Positions 45,495 through 57,374 of a stretch of DNA of 64,000 nucleotides are shown here, piece after piece. The DNA comes from Pyrenula massariospora (lineage: Eukaryota; Ascomycota; Eurotiomycetes; Pyrenulales; Pyrenulaceae). Numbering within the stretch: the stretch's first letter is position 1; each line of letters opens with the position of its first letter. The stretch covers positions 124,001-188,000 of the forward strand of contig JAGFMI010000001.1 of the NCBI GenBank assembly GCA_021030905.1. Direction: 5' to 3'. The notes beneath the pieces were generated by a model, which saw only the letters and a program-made list of their open reading frames with translations, was not told the origin of the DNA and did no database searches. The position numbers and the translations under genes were made by a program.

Positions 45495-45961
45495 GAGGTG
45501 TTAGGATGTGGTGGTGTGGATAAGGATTGAGAGATAGTTTGATACGCGTTTGATGGCGTCTACAGAGCGAAAAGGCCTGGATGCGGTTTAAATGGCTCGG
45601 CTTAGAATCCTGGCGTTCGGGGTTTGATGAGTGTAAGTTCATGTGTCAAATTCACGCGTCACGGCTGATTGATAGTAGAAAAGAGCTCACCAAGATCTGT
45701 CAGATTAGGTAGCATCCCTAGGAGCTTACTAAACACGACGAACAAGTTACATGCATTCAAATCACAATAGTCTATCGTTGAAGGTTGTCAAAGAGCCCAC
45801 GCGCGTCTCAATTTCCTTTGTCGTCTCTCTGCTGAGGTGAAACAATAGCCTTGTGGACAGTACGGAGCCCTTTGTGTGGACAATGCTAGCACCACCATGT
45901 CAACTCGTCGAGTCTACAAAAGAACGGCCTTGCATATCGGTCTTCCTTGCTTCCAACCATC
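45495..45961. other. Intergenic region
   Basis: About 470 bp between two small membrane-protein genes on the same strand. Nothing recognised. Confidence 0.6.
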
Positions 45962-46618
45962 ATGGCCCCTGTCAATTTCGCCGCACATGCGGCCAAGAAG
46001 CGAAGTCCACGTATCCACTACGATGCTCTCATTACTGTGGGGGTCATTGTGTTCGTCATATTGGCCCTATTTGCTGTACTCTTTTTCCCATGGAAGGCAA
46101 GAGCTCGACTTAAGCAGAAGCAGAATAAACGGGTGGAAAGAATGAAGCAGGCTCAGCTAACAGTGAGTAATACTTCCCACGAGTCTAGAACTTCCCAGGC
46201 TGAATTTGGCTTGGATACTCTTGAAAACATCACTTCGGATGGTGGAGAGAGCATGCATCCGCGTTCTACGTCTATATTAGCCGTGCCACAAGAGACCCCG
46301 CCCACTTCCGTCAAAATGGATCCGCCTGGCACTCCTTTGAGCATGCCTGACCCGAACACATTCATGCTTTCACGTCCAAGGAGCCAGCAGAATTGGCCTT
46401 CATTTGCAGCACACTCGGACACTTTGCAACGAGACAGAGGAAAGGCAACGAACTCTCCCGTCCCTGAATGCTTGGTTGCCGGTGGTCGACAGCTTGACTC
46501 ACAGCAGATCCGGAGAACTCGAAGCAACGTAGGCCCCGGGGCAACAGTGGAGAAGGTGCTACCGTATCCGACTCTGGTAAGAAGGGGTTCAGCACCTTCT
46601 AGCCGGCCATCAACGTGA
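45962..46618 (+). CDS. Small single-pass membrane protein, uncharacterised
   Basis: A frame of 218 residues from the ATG at 45962. The N-terminus is basic (AAHAAKKRSPRIH), then one membrane segment spans about residues 22-43 (ALITVGVIVFVILALFAVLF), followed by a Lys/Arg-rich stop-transfer stretch (KARARLKQKQNKRVERMK). The remaining 150 residues are polar, rich in Ser, Pro and Thr, with SP/TP pairs, and probably disordered. No family recognised. The plan (short N-terminus, one helix, disordered cytosolic tail) is shared with its two neighbours on the same strand. Confidence 0.6.
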   Translation: MAPVNFAAHAAKKRSPRIHYDALITVGVIVFVILALFAVLFFPWKARARLKQKQNKRVERMKQAQLTVSNTSHESRTSQAEFGLDTLENITSDGGESMHPRSTSILAVPQETPPTSVKMDPPGTPLSMPDPNTFMLSRPRSQQNWPSFAAHSDTLQRDRGKATNSPVPECLVAGGRQLDSQQIRRTRSNVGPGATVEKVLPYPTLVRRGSAPSSRPST

Positions 46619-47211
46619 CCGGAGACGCGTATCGAGGTGGCAAATTTAGACCAGGGAACTTTGCCGATTGGGAAAGTGGTCTCCACCAGCATGCTCGATG
46701 GAGGAAGTCGCTAGCCAGCGGAGCAAGGTAGGCTACAGCAAATTTTGATAGTATAGACTGTATGATGAAGCATAAGGCTCTCACTGAAGAATCAATGGGA
46801 TGAAGTTGACCTGGAAATAGCAGTTGCGAGTAGCGTTTATCAAAGTAATGTCGTCGGTTCTGGCGGTGACAATCACGTCGGTCGGATGAGAGTATCTTTC
46901 GGTCTGTTTTGCAAGATGAAGACTCCAAAACGGGTCAAGCAAATATTGAGGGGTCTCAGAACTAGAATAGCGAAAGGGGAAGGACCAAGTCGTTCCTTCC
47001 TCCTCTGCCGGAAAGAGATCAGGGGCGGCGGAAGAGCGGGACTTGAGAGAGGACCACCCACCACCCTTTCACTTCCTCCAACTCTCTTCTCTCAACACTC
47101 CTCACACTCATCATCATTCTCTAGACTTGGATCGGACTCTAATCTCCATCTCTTCTCTTCTTATCAATATCGCACTTCATCAATATCACGCGAAGCGTTC
47201 ACCATTTCAAC
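46619..47211. other. Intergenic region with pyrimidine-rich leader
   Basis: About 590 bp. From about 47060 to 47150 the plus strand is rich in C and T, typical of fungal core promoters and leaders, just before the start at 47212. Confidence 0.6.
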
Positions 47212-47989
47212 ATGGTCTATACAACAGAGAAATGGCTTGTCGATCGTGCCCACATCCATGATACCATCACAGCCTTTGTAAGTCCTCACATTTCACTCAC
47301 CCCCATTCCCACTCCCAATGAATCTTGGACACCCCTTGATCCAGCAGCAACTCCTGAGAAAACCCTCGAGCAGGTTGACGAGCGCTAACTCCCGCAGTCT
47401 CTCTATGGTGACACTTGTGACTGGGACAAGCTGGGCAAATACTACCCAGCGCCAACTCTTTACCGCGACTACTCCGCCCTTCGTGGCATTCCGGCGAGGA
47501 CACTCACCCCGAAGGAGCTGGTCGACGATATGAAAGCGCTGTTGGGGCCTATGACTCGTACGCAGCATCTCTTGACGTAAGTGACTTCCATGAAATTCAA
47601 CGAAAATTTGCACAGATTATGCACATAATGAAATCTGGAAGAATATGTCCCTATTGAATTGAGGAAGTCCTTACTAATTTTGCTCTGATAAAAGGTCTCT
47701 CCTCATCGAACTCTCACCTCCCGGACCAGACGGCAAAACCCCAGTGGAGGCAACAGTTGACGCCAAAGTCGACTGCCACCTCATCAAGGAAGACGCCAAG
47801 GATGGACCTGTCCTGTCAACCGGAGGCATGTACACCTTCAACCTCGTCCGGCTTGGCAAGGAGGAGTTGAAGAAGCTTGTGGGGAGCGATGGGAACACGA
47901 CTAATCCTTGGCGGGTCAACAAGACCACGTCTGGGCCTCTGGCGTTCGTCAATGGGAATAGGAAGATCCTCTTTCCAGATGAGATCTGA
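47212..47989 (+). CDS. NTF2-like (SnoaL-fold) protein
   Basis: Three exons, 47212-47277, 47398-47576 and 47695-47989, spliced to 179 residues with all junctions in frame. The opening (TTEKWLVDRAHIHDTI), the strand pattern and the short length fit the SnoaL/NTF2-like cone fold, which includes small cyclases, dehydratases and many proteins of unknown activity. Conserved-looking features are WDKLGKYYPAPTLYRDYSAL and MTRTQHLL. The last exon contains VEATVDAKVDCHLIKED and GGMYTFNLVR, and the protein ends in NRKILFPDEI. No signal peptide. It stands alone, so no pathway can be inferred. Introns are 120 and 118 bp. Confidence 0.8.
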
Positions 47990-49204
47990 CGAGCGTGATG
48001 TATTTCTGGACCGAGGTCACGATCGGGTGGCGTGGAAGGTAGGAGGAGCTGCAGTATGTAAGATCACAGATGCAACGCAATGGTGAGCAAAGTGCCACAT
48101 GCAAAATCTCGTCACATAGAGCTAGCTGGGCGAAGGGGATCAACAGGGAGATAGCAGACTGCAGATCTGCGATTTGCACGTCCTTGTCAATAGAGCTAGC
48201 CTGACAAATCGAAAAATCGAAAGAGCATTGCAAGTGCCTTCACCATGACTTCTAGAAATTTACTTGCCGTATATGACGTGTTGCTCGATAATCTAACTTC
48301 GAAACCGAAGTTGTCAAAGGGTGCCCGCGTTGTTTTTGGTGTCGGTTTTGTTCTGATAATTATGGACCAGCAGGTAACCTATAAAAGTGACCGTTGGTGA
48401 ATCAGTTCGGTATCACGACTGTGATACCGCTAATAGGTCGACAGTTTATGAACAAGTTTTTCCCATAACGACCCAAATGTCATATGCTTTCAGCGGAAGA
48501 TCCACCAGAATATCCCAAGAAGTGCGTTATCAATCACGAGGATGGACAGAGTGATCTTGAGCATTACTGGAAAGCAAGAAGGCTCTATCATAGGTAGATA
48601 GCCTAATCCGTTGTAACGCTTCGTGGCAGCTCCTTGCCGGAACCCGGAACGTAGGTAGATCCTGCATTAGCGAAAATTCTCGACTTGAAGGACTCCCTGT
48701 CGCAGGACGCGTAGAGTGCACGGAAACTTGTTGCGGAGAACTGTATTAGCCGGTAAGGAGAACGACAATTTCTGTAATCCAGCCTTGAGAACGCCCGCTC
48801 ATGCACTGCAATTTTAGCGTAGCCCGAGACCATGGCAATGTCGGCCACATTGAAGTGCGGAAATCCTGGTACTCTGACAGTCATTAAATAAGAAAATATC
48901 TCGCTGAAACTAATCTGCTTTTTTGATGGGGGTGGTCGATGGGGGGAGCATGAAGATTGCTTGGTTCAAGGGGGTTTGGATGGGTCCAGCCAGGATTTTT
49001 GAAAAGGCTAAGAGATGCCTAGGTGATTAACTTAGTTCAGGGCATTTTTAGCGTATGGGTTGGTGGAGTATGAAGAGTACGGATTCGATGGCTAATACAT
49101 TCAACAAGGCTGCTGTGGGGAATGGCAGCTCTGGAAACCGTCGAGGCAAAGATTTATAAGATGCTTTGTTCATAGCTATGTTGGTCGTAGGGGTAAAGCG
49201 TCTA
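47990..49204. other. Intergenic region
   Basis: About 1.2 kb downstream of the NTF2-like gene and of the HET fossil. Only short frames; nothing recognised. Confidence 0.6.
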
Positions 49205-51441
49205 TCAATAACCCAACGAACCATCCCCCAGCGACCTTTTTCTCGTCTTACTCTGAACGGTCGAGGTTGCCCAAGACTCGTCTAGAGTAATGACTGTGGT
49301 GGTACTGGTCTCCAATTGACCTTGATTATGTGAGTTCAATGCGCTCGACTTCATCCGCTTCCTGTTCGTGCGCCTCCTTGATTGCCTCCCAAATGTAGCT
49401 GTCCCAATGGGTCGTGAAAGTAGCTTGACCAATAAGCCTGAATCTTCCGGCATTGCGCCTAGGAGGGTTGCACTCCACTCGTGCAGTGGCAGTTTCTTGG
49501 TCGTCAGGTCGGAAGCAGGACAGGCATCTTTGCTCTAGGTAGAAACGCCACCATATCACCTGCCTTTGCGTGAGGAGTGCACGTTGTTATGACTGCTTCC
49601 CCGCCCTGTACATTCTCAAGTCCTCTGAAGGCAAGATCCCATTTGTACATCATATCAGGTTCCCGTCCTTTGAGGCGCGCGGTGGGACTGCACGAGGCTA
49701 TGCTTTTGGGGAAATGCCATCGAGGTGGTTGTCTGCGCCGCAACTCTTCGGTCGGTATGGGTGGCGTCTGACAGGCCTCGAAGGCGCGGAATGTCCCTCC
49801 GCACTTTCACATCTCTAGTAAACGGGATCCAGCCGCGTCGTAACATCCAGTAGAATTGATAGTACGTATACTGTGTAAGATGTTGTAGCGGTGCGGTCAC
49901 AGGACCGACGAAACGCAACCCATGGTTCATGTATGGTTTCACGGCCATGACTCCAAACTTGGCCTCTCGAGTAGATACAATTAGTTCACTATGTAGTAGA
50001 GCCACTGTTACACCGTCAAGGCTCTCTCCAGAAGCAGAAAATATCCCGACTCGTCTCTGTGCACTATCCTCTGTCAATTGAAAAGGCCCGCGAATTGAAG
50101 TATACCGCTGACTGAGCGACCCTGCTTGATGGTCCAGTTCGGTACCCAAGATGGTAAATTCATGTCGGAGCTAGAATCGGAAAACAAGCATGCCATAAGT
50201 ATATTGAGATCGCTGTTTGTCTCGACGATTTTCCTTGCTGCGTTGATATGAGCTTCACGCACTGCCTTGTTGTAATCTGGCGAGATAGTGACATCTTGTG
50301 TGAGACCAAGAAGTCCATAGACCTTGTCTTTCGGATCAGTTGCGTCATGGTGAGAGAAGTGATTGAGCAAGAATAGTAGCGAGCATCTTTGAGCACGGAT
50401 CTCTGGCAGACTTTCGAAACCAAGGATGCTCTGCATCATACCAAAGTGTTGATAGCCGGTTTCGAGGTATAGGCTGTCAGATTTCCCTTCATGAGTGTTG
50501 GCGAGGTAATGAATGTGGTCAATGGCGTCCTTCAAATGATTTAGATTAAGTTCTCGCTTTCCTCACACGAATGTTGCTTCTCGAGCAGACGCAATCTCCT
50601 GTATAAGTCATATGCACTTCCACTGGTCTCGATTAAAAGGTCTGCCAGCGCCTGTATTGTAGCTGTGTCAGGTTCCGAATATTGACTGCGCCAAAGGAGC
50701 CAAGGAGGTGCCTTCCACCATCGCAAGCAGGATAAGATGACAGGAAAGCCCAAAGCCAAAGACAGTAGCACTGTATTGAGTATATGGTTGAGCAGCCCGT
50801 CCTTTGGCGCCAGCAAGACGTAGTACGGGATGATAAGTCGTGAATCAGGCCATCGAAGCATTGCGGATATCCAGGATCAGATAAATTGCGACATTGAGCT
50901 TGATGCTGATGCGATCCACCATGTTGTGTCGATTAATCGGTCTTGAAAAGTTCGATATCTTGCCCAGACGTTGGCTAGTGCTCCAAGTGGTCAACTACAA
51001 GCCCACTGTTGTCGTTTGCATCTCCGAGCCACATCCGGATATGCGCTGCGTTTTGGTAGACACTCAAGATACGCAGTGCTTCGTTTCTCCGCTCCGCAAT
51101 ACTTCTCTGATTGATGCATATGGCATCGACCTAAAGAACCCGAGTCTTAGTGGTATTTCGAAACGCGGTAAGTGTAACCTTCAGATTCTTCGTCACGGTC
51201 AAATGGACAGTCGCCGAGCCAGATTTGCTCTGAGAACTCAATTCCGCCCCAAGTGCAGGATAAGGCTTCGTTCTGAGGAGCGTCGCGCAGAGAGACGTTG
51301 ACTAGGCGGCATTCTGGTTCTGATGAGTGGTCGCTCGCTTGCAAGTTGAATATACAAAACTCGGATCTCGTCCTTGGCTCGATCCAAGTCCCGGTATTCG
51401 AGCTCTGCCATTAGGGGTAATGGAACGACGTTCAAAAGCAT
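49205..51441 (-). pseudogene. Decayed HET-domain gene
   Basis: HET-domain proteins trigger cell death in fungal non-self recognition. Family blocks are found in order on the minus strand: an N-terminal piece with DEIRVLYIQ (51.4-51.3 kb), CRLVNVSLRDAPQNEALSCT (51.3 kb), VDAICINQRS and MWLGDANDNSG (51.1-51.0 kb), DPKDKVYGLLGLT (50.3 kb), PSWVPNW (50.1 kb) and a C-terminal part with AGDMVAFLPRAKMPVLL (49.6 kb) and RFRLIGQATF (49.4 kb). The blocks lie in different frames that no ordinary splice sites join, and stops fall inside them, so I count at least three or four breaks and call it a pseudogene. Limits are approximate. An unusual splicing pattern is possible but less likely. Confidence 0.75.
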
Positions 51442-52353
51442 AGCAATGAACCATTAGGCTACAGCCACTCTCCAAGATAAACCTAATTTGGAACGCCACA
51501 GTTCGCCCCGCTCGATGCAAACAAGACCAACTGCTCCCGTTCTCTTTCTCTCTTCAACCACTATCTTCAATTGCCTAGCAGGCTCTTGTAGCCAGTGGTA
51601 TTTCTGCGACCATAGCCGTATGTCTAGGCTCCTAGAGGCTCTGCCTCGTTTTTCGCCGTCCCCCTACCTACAGTCTCCCTCCCGATGCCCAAAATCGCCT
51701 GCGCGGATGGCTGAGTATATCGTTGACTTGCTGGATCAGAATGCCTGTATCTTTGCGGATTGTGAGGCTGTTTACAGGCCGGTACTTCTGGATGCGGAGC
51801 GGAGACCGGGAGCTTCTAGTGAGGCTGGGTGACAGAACCCGTGGCCGATTGTGGTTATTATTGCGCCGCGCCACATACAGCGGCCCCTTACACAGCCTTG
51901 TAGACTTTGCCCAACACGTCTTGCTTCCACTCCTCCCGCTAGCGACTAGCCTTTCTAGTCTGATGATGGTGAGCTTATCACTGGTCTGAGATGAGAGCCT
52001 CACTTTCAACGAGACCTATCGTCGCCTTTCGTTGCGGGCTGTGATAGGTCTCGCTGTGCTTCTCGTCAGTGTACCTGCATGACGTGGCGTAAAAGCGAGA
52101 ATGTTATGGATGGCTGAGGCCAAGCGCAAACGCCTACGGCGAAAGTACTGAACGAGATCATCGGCCAACCTTGTCCAGCGTGCTGGGGAATGCTCGCAAC
52201 GGCTGCCTGCCTCGCCTCTGGAAGTTTGGAGAACGCCCGATTTGGGACCGGTGCACAAAACACTTTCGAAATCGAATATGTTGGACAGCATTAAGTCATA
52301 TCAGTCATTCTAGCCCACTCATTCGCTTGCCATTGTTTTTGCTCTCCCAACTA
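51442..52353. other. Divergent region between the HET fossil and the STAND-N/ankyrin gene
   Basis: About 910 bp. Short overlapping frames on both strands without domains; presumably the promoter of the right-hand gene. Confidence 0.5.
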
Positions 52354-54718
52354 ATGATGGCGGATCCGCTCTCCGTGGGAGCAAGTCTGATCACGGTAAG
52401 CAGCCTTACGCTGGTCATACTAAAGAAAATCCGCAAATTTAGCCATAACATCAGACAAGCTCCAAAAGAAATGGAAGATACCATACATGAAATGCAAAGT
52501 TTAAACTCTACACTAGAGCTACTTGCCACAACAATACCAAGAGCGGCTGCAATAACGCAGGAACAAGACGAGAACCAAGATCTAAGAGACCTATTTGATA
52601 ACCGTCTTGATCGAGCAAAATCGAAACTCCACGATCTCGATCGAATCATAGACGGCGTCCTGTCAAGCTTTAAGATCCAAGGTTCTAAAGTTCGTATTAA
52701 TTGGGCGCGGAGAAGCGGTAAAGTTAAGAAGCTTCTTCTACAAGTCCAAGAAATGCGGCTGGACCTTCTCGTTCTTCTAGATGTTAGCGTACTGTAAGTT
52801 TCTACCCACTGGATTTTTAATCTTCTTTCTGATGATCTTGGGTTTTATAGCTCTACGTCTGCTCGCATTGAACGAACGTTACACGTTCTTTACGAGCCGC
52901 GTGACTATTCATGCAAAGCTCTTCCAATCGATGAAAGTGGTCAAGAGAATCCAGCTCAGAATGCTGCCTCAAGGAGAAGCGGCCATGAAAATGTTTCTTC
53001 AGGACTTCCTCGAACAGGATCAGAAGAGCCTTACGGACCGGTCGATGAATCTCTAGATCCTTACGAAGTGCCCGCTGCAAAGGGCTCTCTACATGATCAA
53101 CTACCCACGGCGAACGCGCTGCTTTCATTTGAGGATCTCGGTTTCTTCAGAGACGAAGATGCCGTCCAGCGAGAAGTGAAGACAATTGGGCTCACCCTCT
53201 CGCAAAGCGGTGGTCTAATCCGCACTCCGAGCAAACTGGAAAAAGCTTTCGGGACTATTCGAGGCTATTATACAAGAAGATACGCTAGCAGTGGTAGAAG
53301 GGAAAGTCGCCCATACCTGCGCCGGCAACACTTTTTGCTGTCCTACTACTTGCCAAGAGCGTTATTACATAGAACCTTCCGCTTCATCTATTCATCTACA
53401 GCTCAGAAGCCCCACGTACTAACCTTGACGACCTACCGAACTGTTCAATACAATAGCGAGAACAGTATATTCCAACTATCACGGTTCAATCGCACGCAAA
53501 AGATGCAGGAATCTTTTTCCGCTTATGCCTCTACCCCCAATGATCTTGAATTTGGCAGTGGGCTTACTGCGCTCCATGTAAGTCTACGACTGACTCATCT
53601 TGATCAAATAGACCTTGTCTAATCAACATTCAGTACGCCACCCGAGACTGCCAGGTGGAGACTTGTAGGTTTCTTCTTCAGGCTGGTGCGGATCCTAGAC
53701 TTGAAGCTGATTCTGGCTTGTAAGATGCAAATGGTAATTTGACCTTCTAGACTGATTTAGATTTACCAGGTCGTCAATTGATATGGCTTGGAGTAAAATT
53801 CTTGCTCAAACGCACGATACTGATGTGCTGGATGATCTGCGAACACTTTTCGCTGGTTTCGATTACGAAGAAGAGTGGGATTTCAGTCATCTCCACAAAT
53901 TGATACTCTCAGATGAACGCTTCACCTTGAAAGCTGCTCTGCTTGATCCTATGCTAACGGCTCAAGTTAATTCAAAAGACTCTCGAGGACGCAGTTTGAT
54001 CCATTGGGCAGCCTTGAGAGGTGACACTCAAACATTGGAGACTCTACTCCAAGCCGGTGCGAACCCGAACACCCAAGACTACATTTTCGAGTCGCCGCTC
54101 CACGCCGCCGCAAAATGCAAAGTCCCCCGCTGTATCGAGCTCCTGTTGATGGCTGGCGCAGACTCACAAGTTGGAGATGTTTACGGCAATATACCGCTGC
54201 ACACGCTCTGCCGATATCAGAACAAAGTTGCTTTCGTGGATCCTCTGCTACTTAACAACCGGCAATGTGTCGAAGCGAGAAACGAATACCAGACTACTCC
54301 GTTGCTGCGAGCTGCAATATATGACAAAACCGAGATCGGACAACGCCTAATCAGCGCCGGCGCAAACGTCAACGCCGAAGATCTGGACGGGGACTCGCCA
54401 CTTTTCGACGCGACATCCGCAGGAGGCAAAGACTTTGTCGCACTTCTCCTCTCTCACGGCGCCTATTGTACCCATAAGGACAGGTCCGGCTCGACGATCC
54501 TTCACAAGCTGAGCGAGGCTAAGACCAATGTAGGGCTCTTCCAAGTGCTGACTCCCGATGTGCTGGGAGGCGTGGATCCGAACGCCCGAAACGTAAAAGG
54601 TCGCACTGCTGTTGAGATACTTGATCAACGCACAGACGTCTCTTCTCAGTTCCGCCAGGCCTTTCATGATTTGGTGGATGCTTTGACACGTCAGAGTTGT
54701 GGCAGTGTGAAGGGCTAG
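52354..54718 (+). CDS. Fungal STAND N-terminal domain joined to ankyrin repeats
   Basis: Four exons, 52354-52793, 52851-53577, 53634-53719 and 53770-54718, giving 733 residues with all junctions in frame. The N-terminus (ADPLSVGASLITVSSLTLVI, then APKEMEDTIHEMQSLNSTL) matches the helical domain that opens many fungal NLR/STAND proteins. Residues about 150-380 are mostly without recognisable domains and include a basic stretch. Ankyrin repeats start at residue about 384 (GLTALHYATRD..., spanning the third junction) and continue at about 490-720 with six more, for example SLIHWAALRGDTQTLETLLQ, SPLHAAAKCKVPRCIELLL and STILHKL. No NACHT or NB-ARC domain is present; there is no P-loop. Such proteins are thought to act in non-self recognition or cell-death signalling, which is inference here. 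An alternative start is the next codon, also ATG. The gene looks whole. Confidence 0.85.
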
Positions 54719-55433
54719 ATTCTACAAATTTCCCAAGATTGTCTGGTCTATGTCTCTGCCTTTAGCCTGATTCTAACTGGCTCTCACTCACTTGACTGTA
54801 CTCGCACAGCCTCGTTAACCCGACTCTCGGTTCGGTAAGCCGTGTCGCTGGGAAGATGACAAGTCCAGTGGCTCAAGTGGATTATACCGGGTTGTGATAT
54901 GCGAGAGTGACCTTGATATCGGTATCAAAAAGTATACAACAAGCAAGAAGGTGGGGTGGAGAGTTCTGAGCTACTACAGGGCGACATTTGAAGCTTTCGG
55001 CGTGCTTTGATTATGTTGAGGGTGCCGGAGGGAGTCCGCGGAGGCGGGTTCCGAGTGTAAGGTGCTCTTCGCCTAAGAAAGTGAGCGAGAGGACTTATGG
55101 ACGATTAGATAGAAGTGAGAGGTGAACCCGGGGCTGAAGGGAAGAGCAATTGCGGGTATCATATACACGAGCGCTGTGCTGTTGGGAAGGGAAAAGTTGA
55201 ACCAGATTACGAACGAGTGTGAGATTCACATCCATGGATAACTCCTTTGTGTTTCTTTTCCGCGTAATTCAAGACCGGCCGTACCCCATTGAAATGGCAA
55301 TCAGCCTAGCCTAGGCTGCACAGTCTCCATTCCAGATGCCATGCGTTTCTGTAGACGACATCCGTCGCAGTACTTCAAAACACCAACAATGAATGACCAT
55401 CCGCCCAACACCAGACGAGACATCATTCACTCT
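54719..55433. other. Convergent intergenic region
   Basis: About 715 bp between the ankyrin gene and the secreted protein gene facing it. Nothing recognised. Confidence 0.6.
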
Positions 55434-55832
55434 CTATTTAGGCGATCCAGTGGGCCGTACATTCCCCGCCGGCGCCCCGAAACGGAAAGCTGAAGGCTGA
55501 ACCGAAGGCACACCCGAAGGCGTCGGCGACATCTTCACACACCCACCACACCAGTACAGCACGCCTTGCTCATGCATCCCCGCGGGGTGGACCATCGGGT
55601 CGCCGTGTCCGTCATGCATCCACCGCGTCCAGTCGAAGGGCCGAGGCTGGAAGTCCGGGTACTTCATGCAGAGCTCCTTGGGGCACATGCCGCCGCAGTT
55701 GTCGTCCCAGGAGGTGTAGCCGCCGGCTTTGCACGCTTTGTTCTTTAGAGGGTCGTACGGGACGTTGTCGGAAACGGGTGATGCGTTGAGGAGAGGGAGG
55801 AGGGTGAGGGCGATGGCGGTCGGGATGCGCAT
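55434..55832 (-). CDS. Small secreted cysteine-rich protein (effector candidate)
   Basis: Single exon of 132 residues. A signal peptide is clear: short basic start, hydrophobic core (IALTLLPLLNA) and a likely cut after residue 17 or 18. The mature part has six cysteines at residues 34, 46, 50, 55, 95 and 98 in two groups (CGGMC...C and CGGC), plus many His, Trp and Pro. The C-terminal 30 residues are low in complexity (Pro, Ser, Gly). No known domain is recognised. Size, secretion, even cysteine number and the position about 1.1 kb from the AT-rich block fit the usual profile of fungal effector candidates; that role is inference. It might also be a cell-wall or antimicrobial protein. Confidence 0.72.
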   Translation of the reverse strand: MRIPTAIALTLLPLLNASPVSDNVPYDPLKNKACKAGGYTSWDDNCGGMCPKELCMKYPDFQPRPFDWTRWMHDGHGDPMVHPAGMHEQGVLYWCGGCVKMSPTPSGVPSVQPSAFRFGAPAGNVRPTGSPK

Positions 55833-56934
55833 GACTATTAATCTTGTTATGGGTTAGGAGTTAGAGAAGATATTCAGGGCTCGATAAGTGCCGAAGAATA
55901 GTCTAATGATGTTGAAGATGCTGAAAACCGATTTGGAGAATACGCTAAAGAAGTTAGAAAGTCGCAATGAGGATTCTTCTATGCTTTTATAAGTCAACGA
56001 GTCGCTTTAAACTGAGGAAAACATAACTGTCATTGACTGCTTCCAGCCATGACCTTTCGAAACGAAGAATTGCGTCGTTCTGCAACATAACGGAGCTTCC
56101 TTTACCAAAAAGTATCAACATTAGACTGGACATAGCACGCTGGAGATGAACCAGCGCCTTCGCTATCCAACGGCCAACGATCATGGCCCGTTATAATCCT
56201 TTGCGTTAGTATAAAGAGGTGATAGCAATGTCATCGAGTAGAACATGACTCTCACTGCCACCAAATAATACTATAGCGGGATAGGAAAATAATAATGCGG
56301 CGGCTCCATGGCTTCAACGTTGTCGACGGGCTCGAAGATTTACGAAGGCAAATGCCACTGAGAAAAGGCAAGAATTCGGAGGCCGGAATGAATTTTGGGG
56401 GTACGCTAGCCTCTGGCGAAACCTTTGTGTTGCTCGATCCTTTTCTACGGTCACAACATTAAGATCCTCTAATGATGCTGACCCGCATTCGGGAATCGGC
56501 GCTTCTTTCAACCGCGGGCCCCTAAGCAAACCTAATGGTCGCCAACTCAAGGGCGTGCAAAGAAGGCTGACACCACTCACAAACGACCCATACCTCTAAC
56601 TTCCGGCAGGGCACGCGGAGTTAAAGGTATCATTGCTCCGCACCTCGTAAATGCTTGGTCACATTTCTTACCACCATGTTGGATTGACTTAAATTACAAT
56701 CCGCTACAAGAATTATAAGTTGACTCCGTGTTGGCAGTAATCTTCTTCACTGCACAGAGTAGTCGTGGAGGAAAGATCCCCTGCATCGCCGAAAAATAAG
56801 TCTCATTAGTAAAACACAGTTACTCAGCCGCTAGATGAGGACCTTTCTTGGCATAGTTATGAGGCCACTTGGGCAGTTCAAGAGCCATCAAAATATTCAT
56901 CTGAAGAAGTAAATATACGGTACTAGGGCTGCAT
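55833..56934. other. Intergenic region leading into the AT-rich block
   Basis: About 1.1 kb of ordinary composition with no gene recognised. The change to AT-rich DNA occurs at about 56930 within a few dozen bases. Confidence 0.55.
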
Positions 56935-57374
56935 AGTTGTTTATTTGGTTTTGTATTTAGTTTTAGAGTTCTAGTCTATAAAGAAGGAGGTATTGTATAT
57001 AATTAGCCGTTTAATCTAATCGTATATTAGTCGCTCCTCTTTATAATGATTTATTTTGAATTAATAAAGTACTTTATATTCTTTTAATTCTTTTTAAAAC
57101 TTTGTAGAAAAAACTAGTTATTATCTTTTTTGAAGATTTGTGTAAAGAGGCACTTCTAATTATGTTGCTTATTAAATATGTAAAGGCTGTTAAATTAAGG
57201 TTATTATAATATTATATTTTTTTTAGTTCGTAAAAGAGAACGTCAATCTTTATATATTAAGCTTTTTTAATAAATATAATTTGCGAGATTTTTTATATAA
57301 AGGAATTGTAGACTGTGCGATTTATTGTAAAGAGAAATTGTCGTAGAGAGCTTCTTTAAGTTGACTAATTCGAT

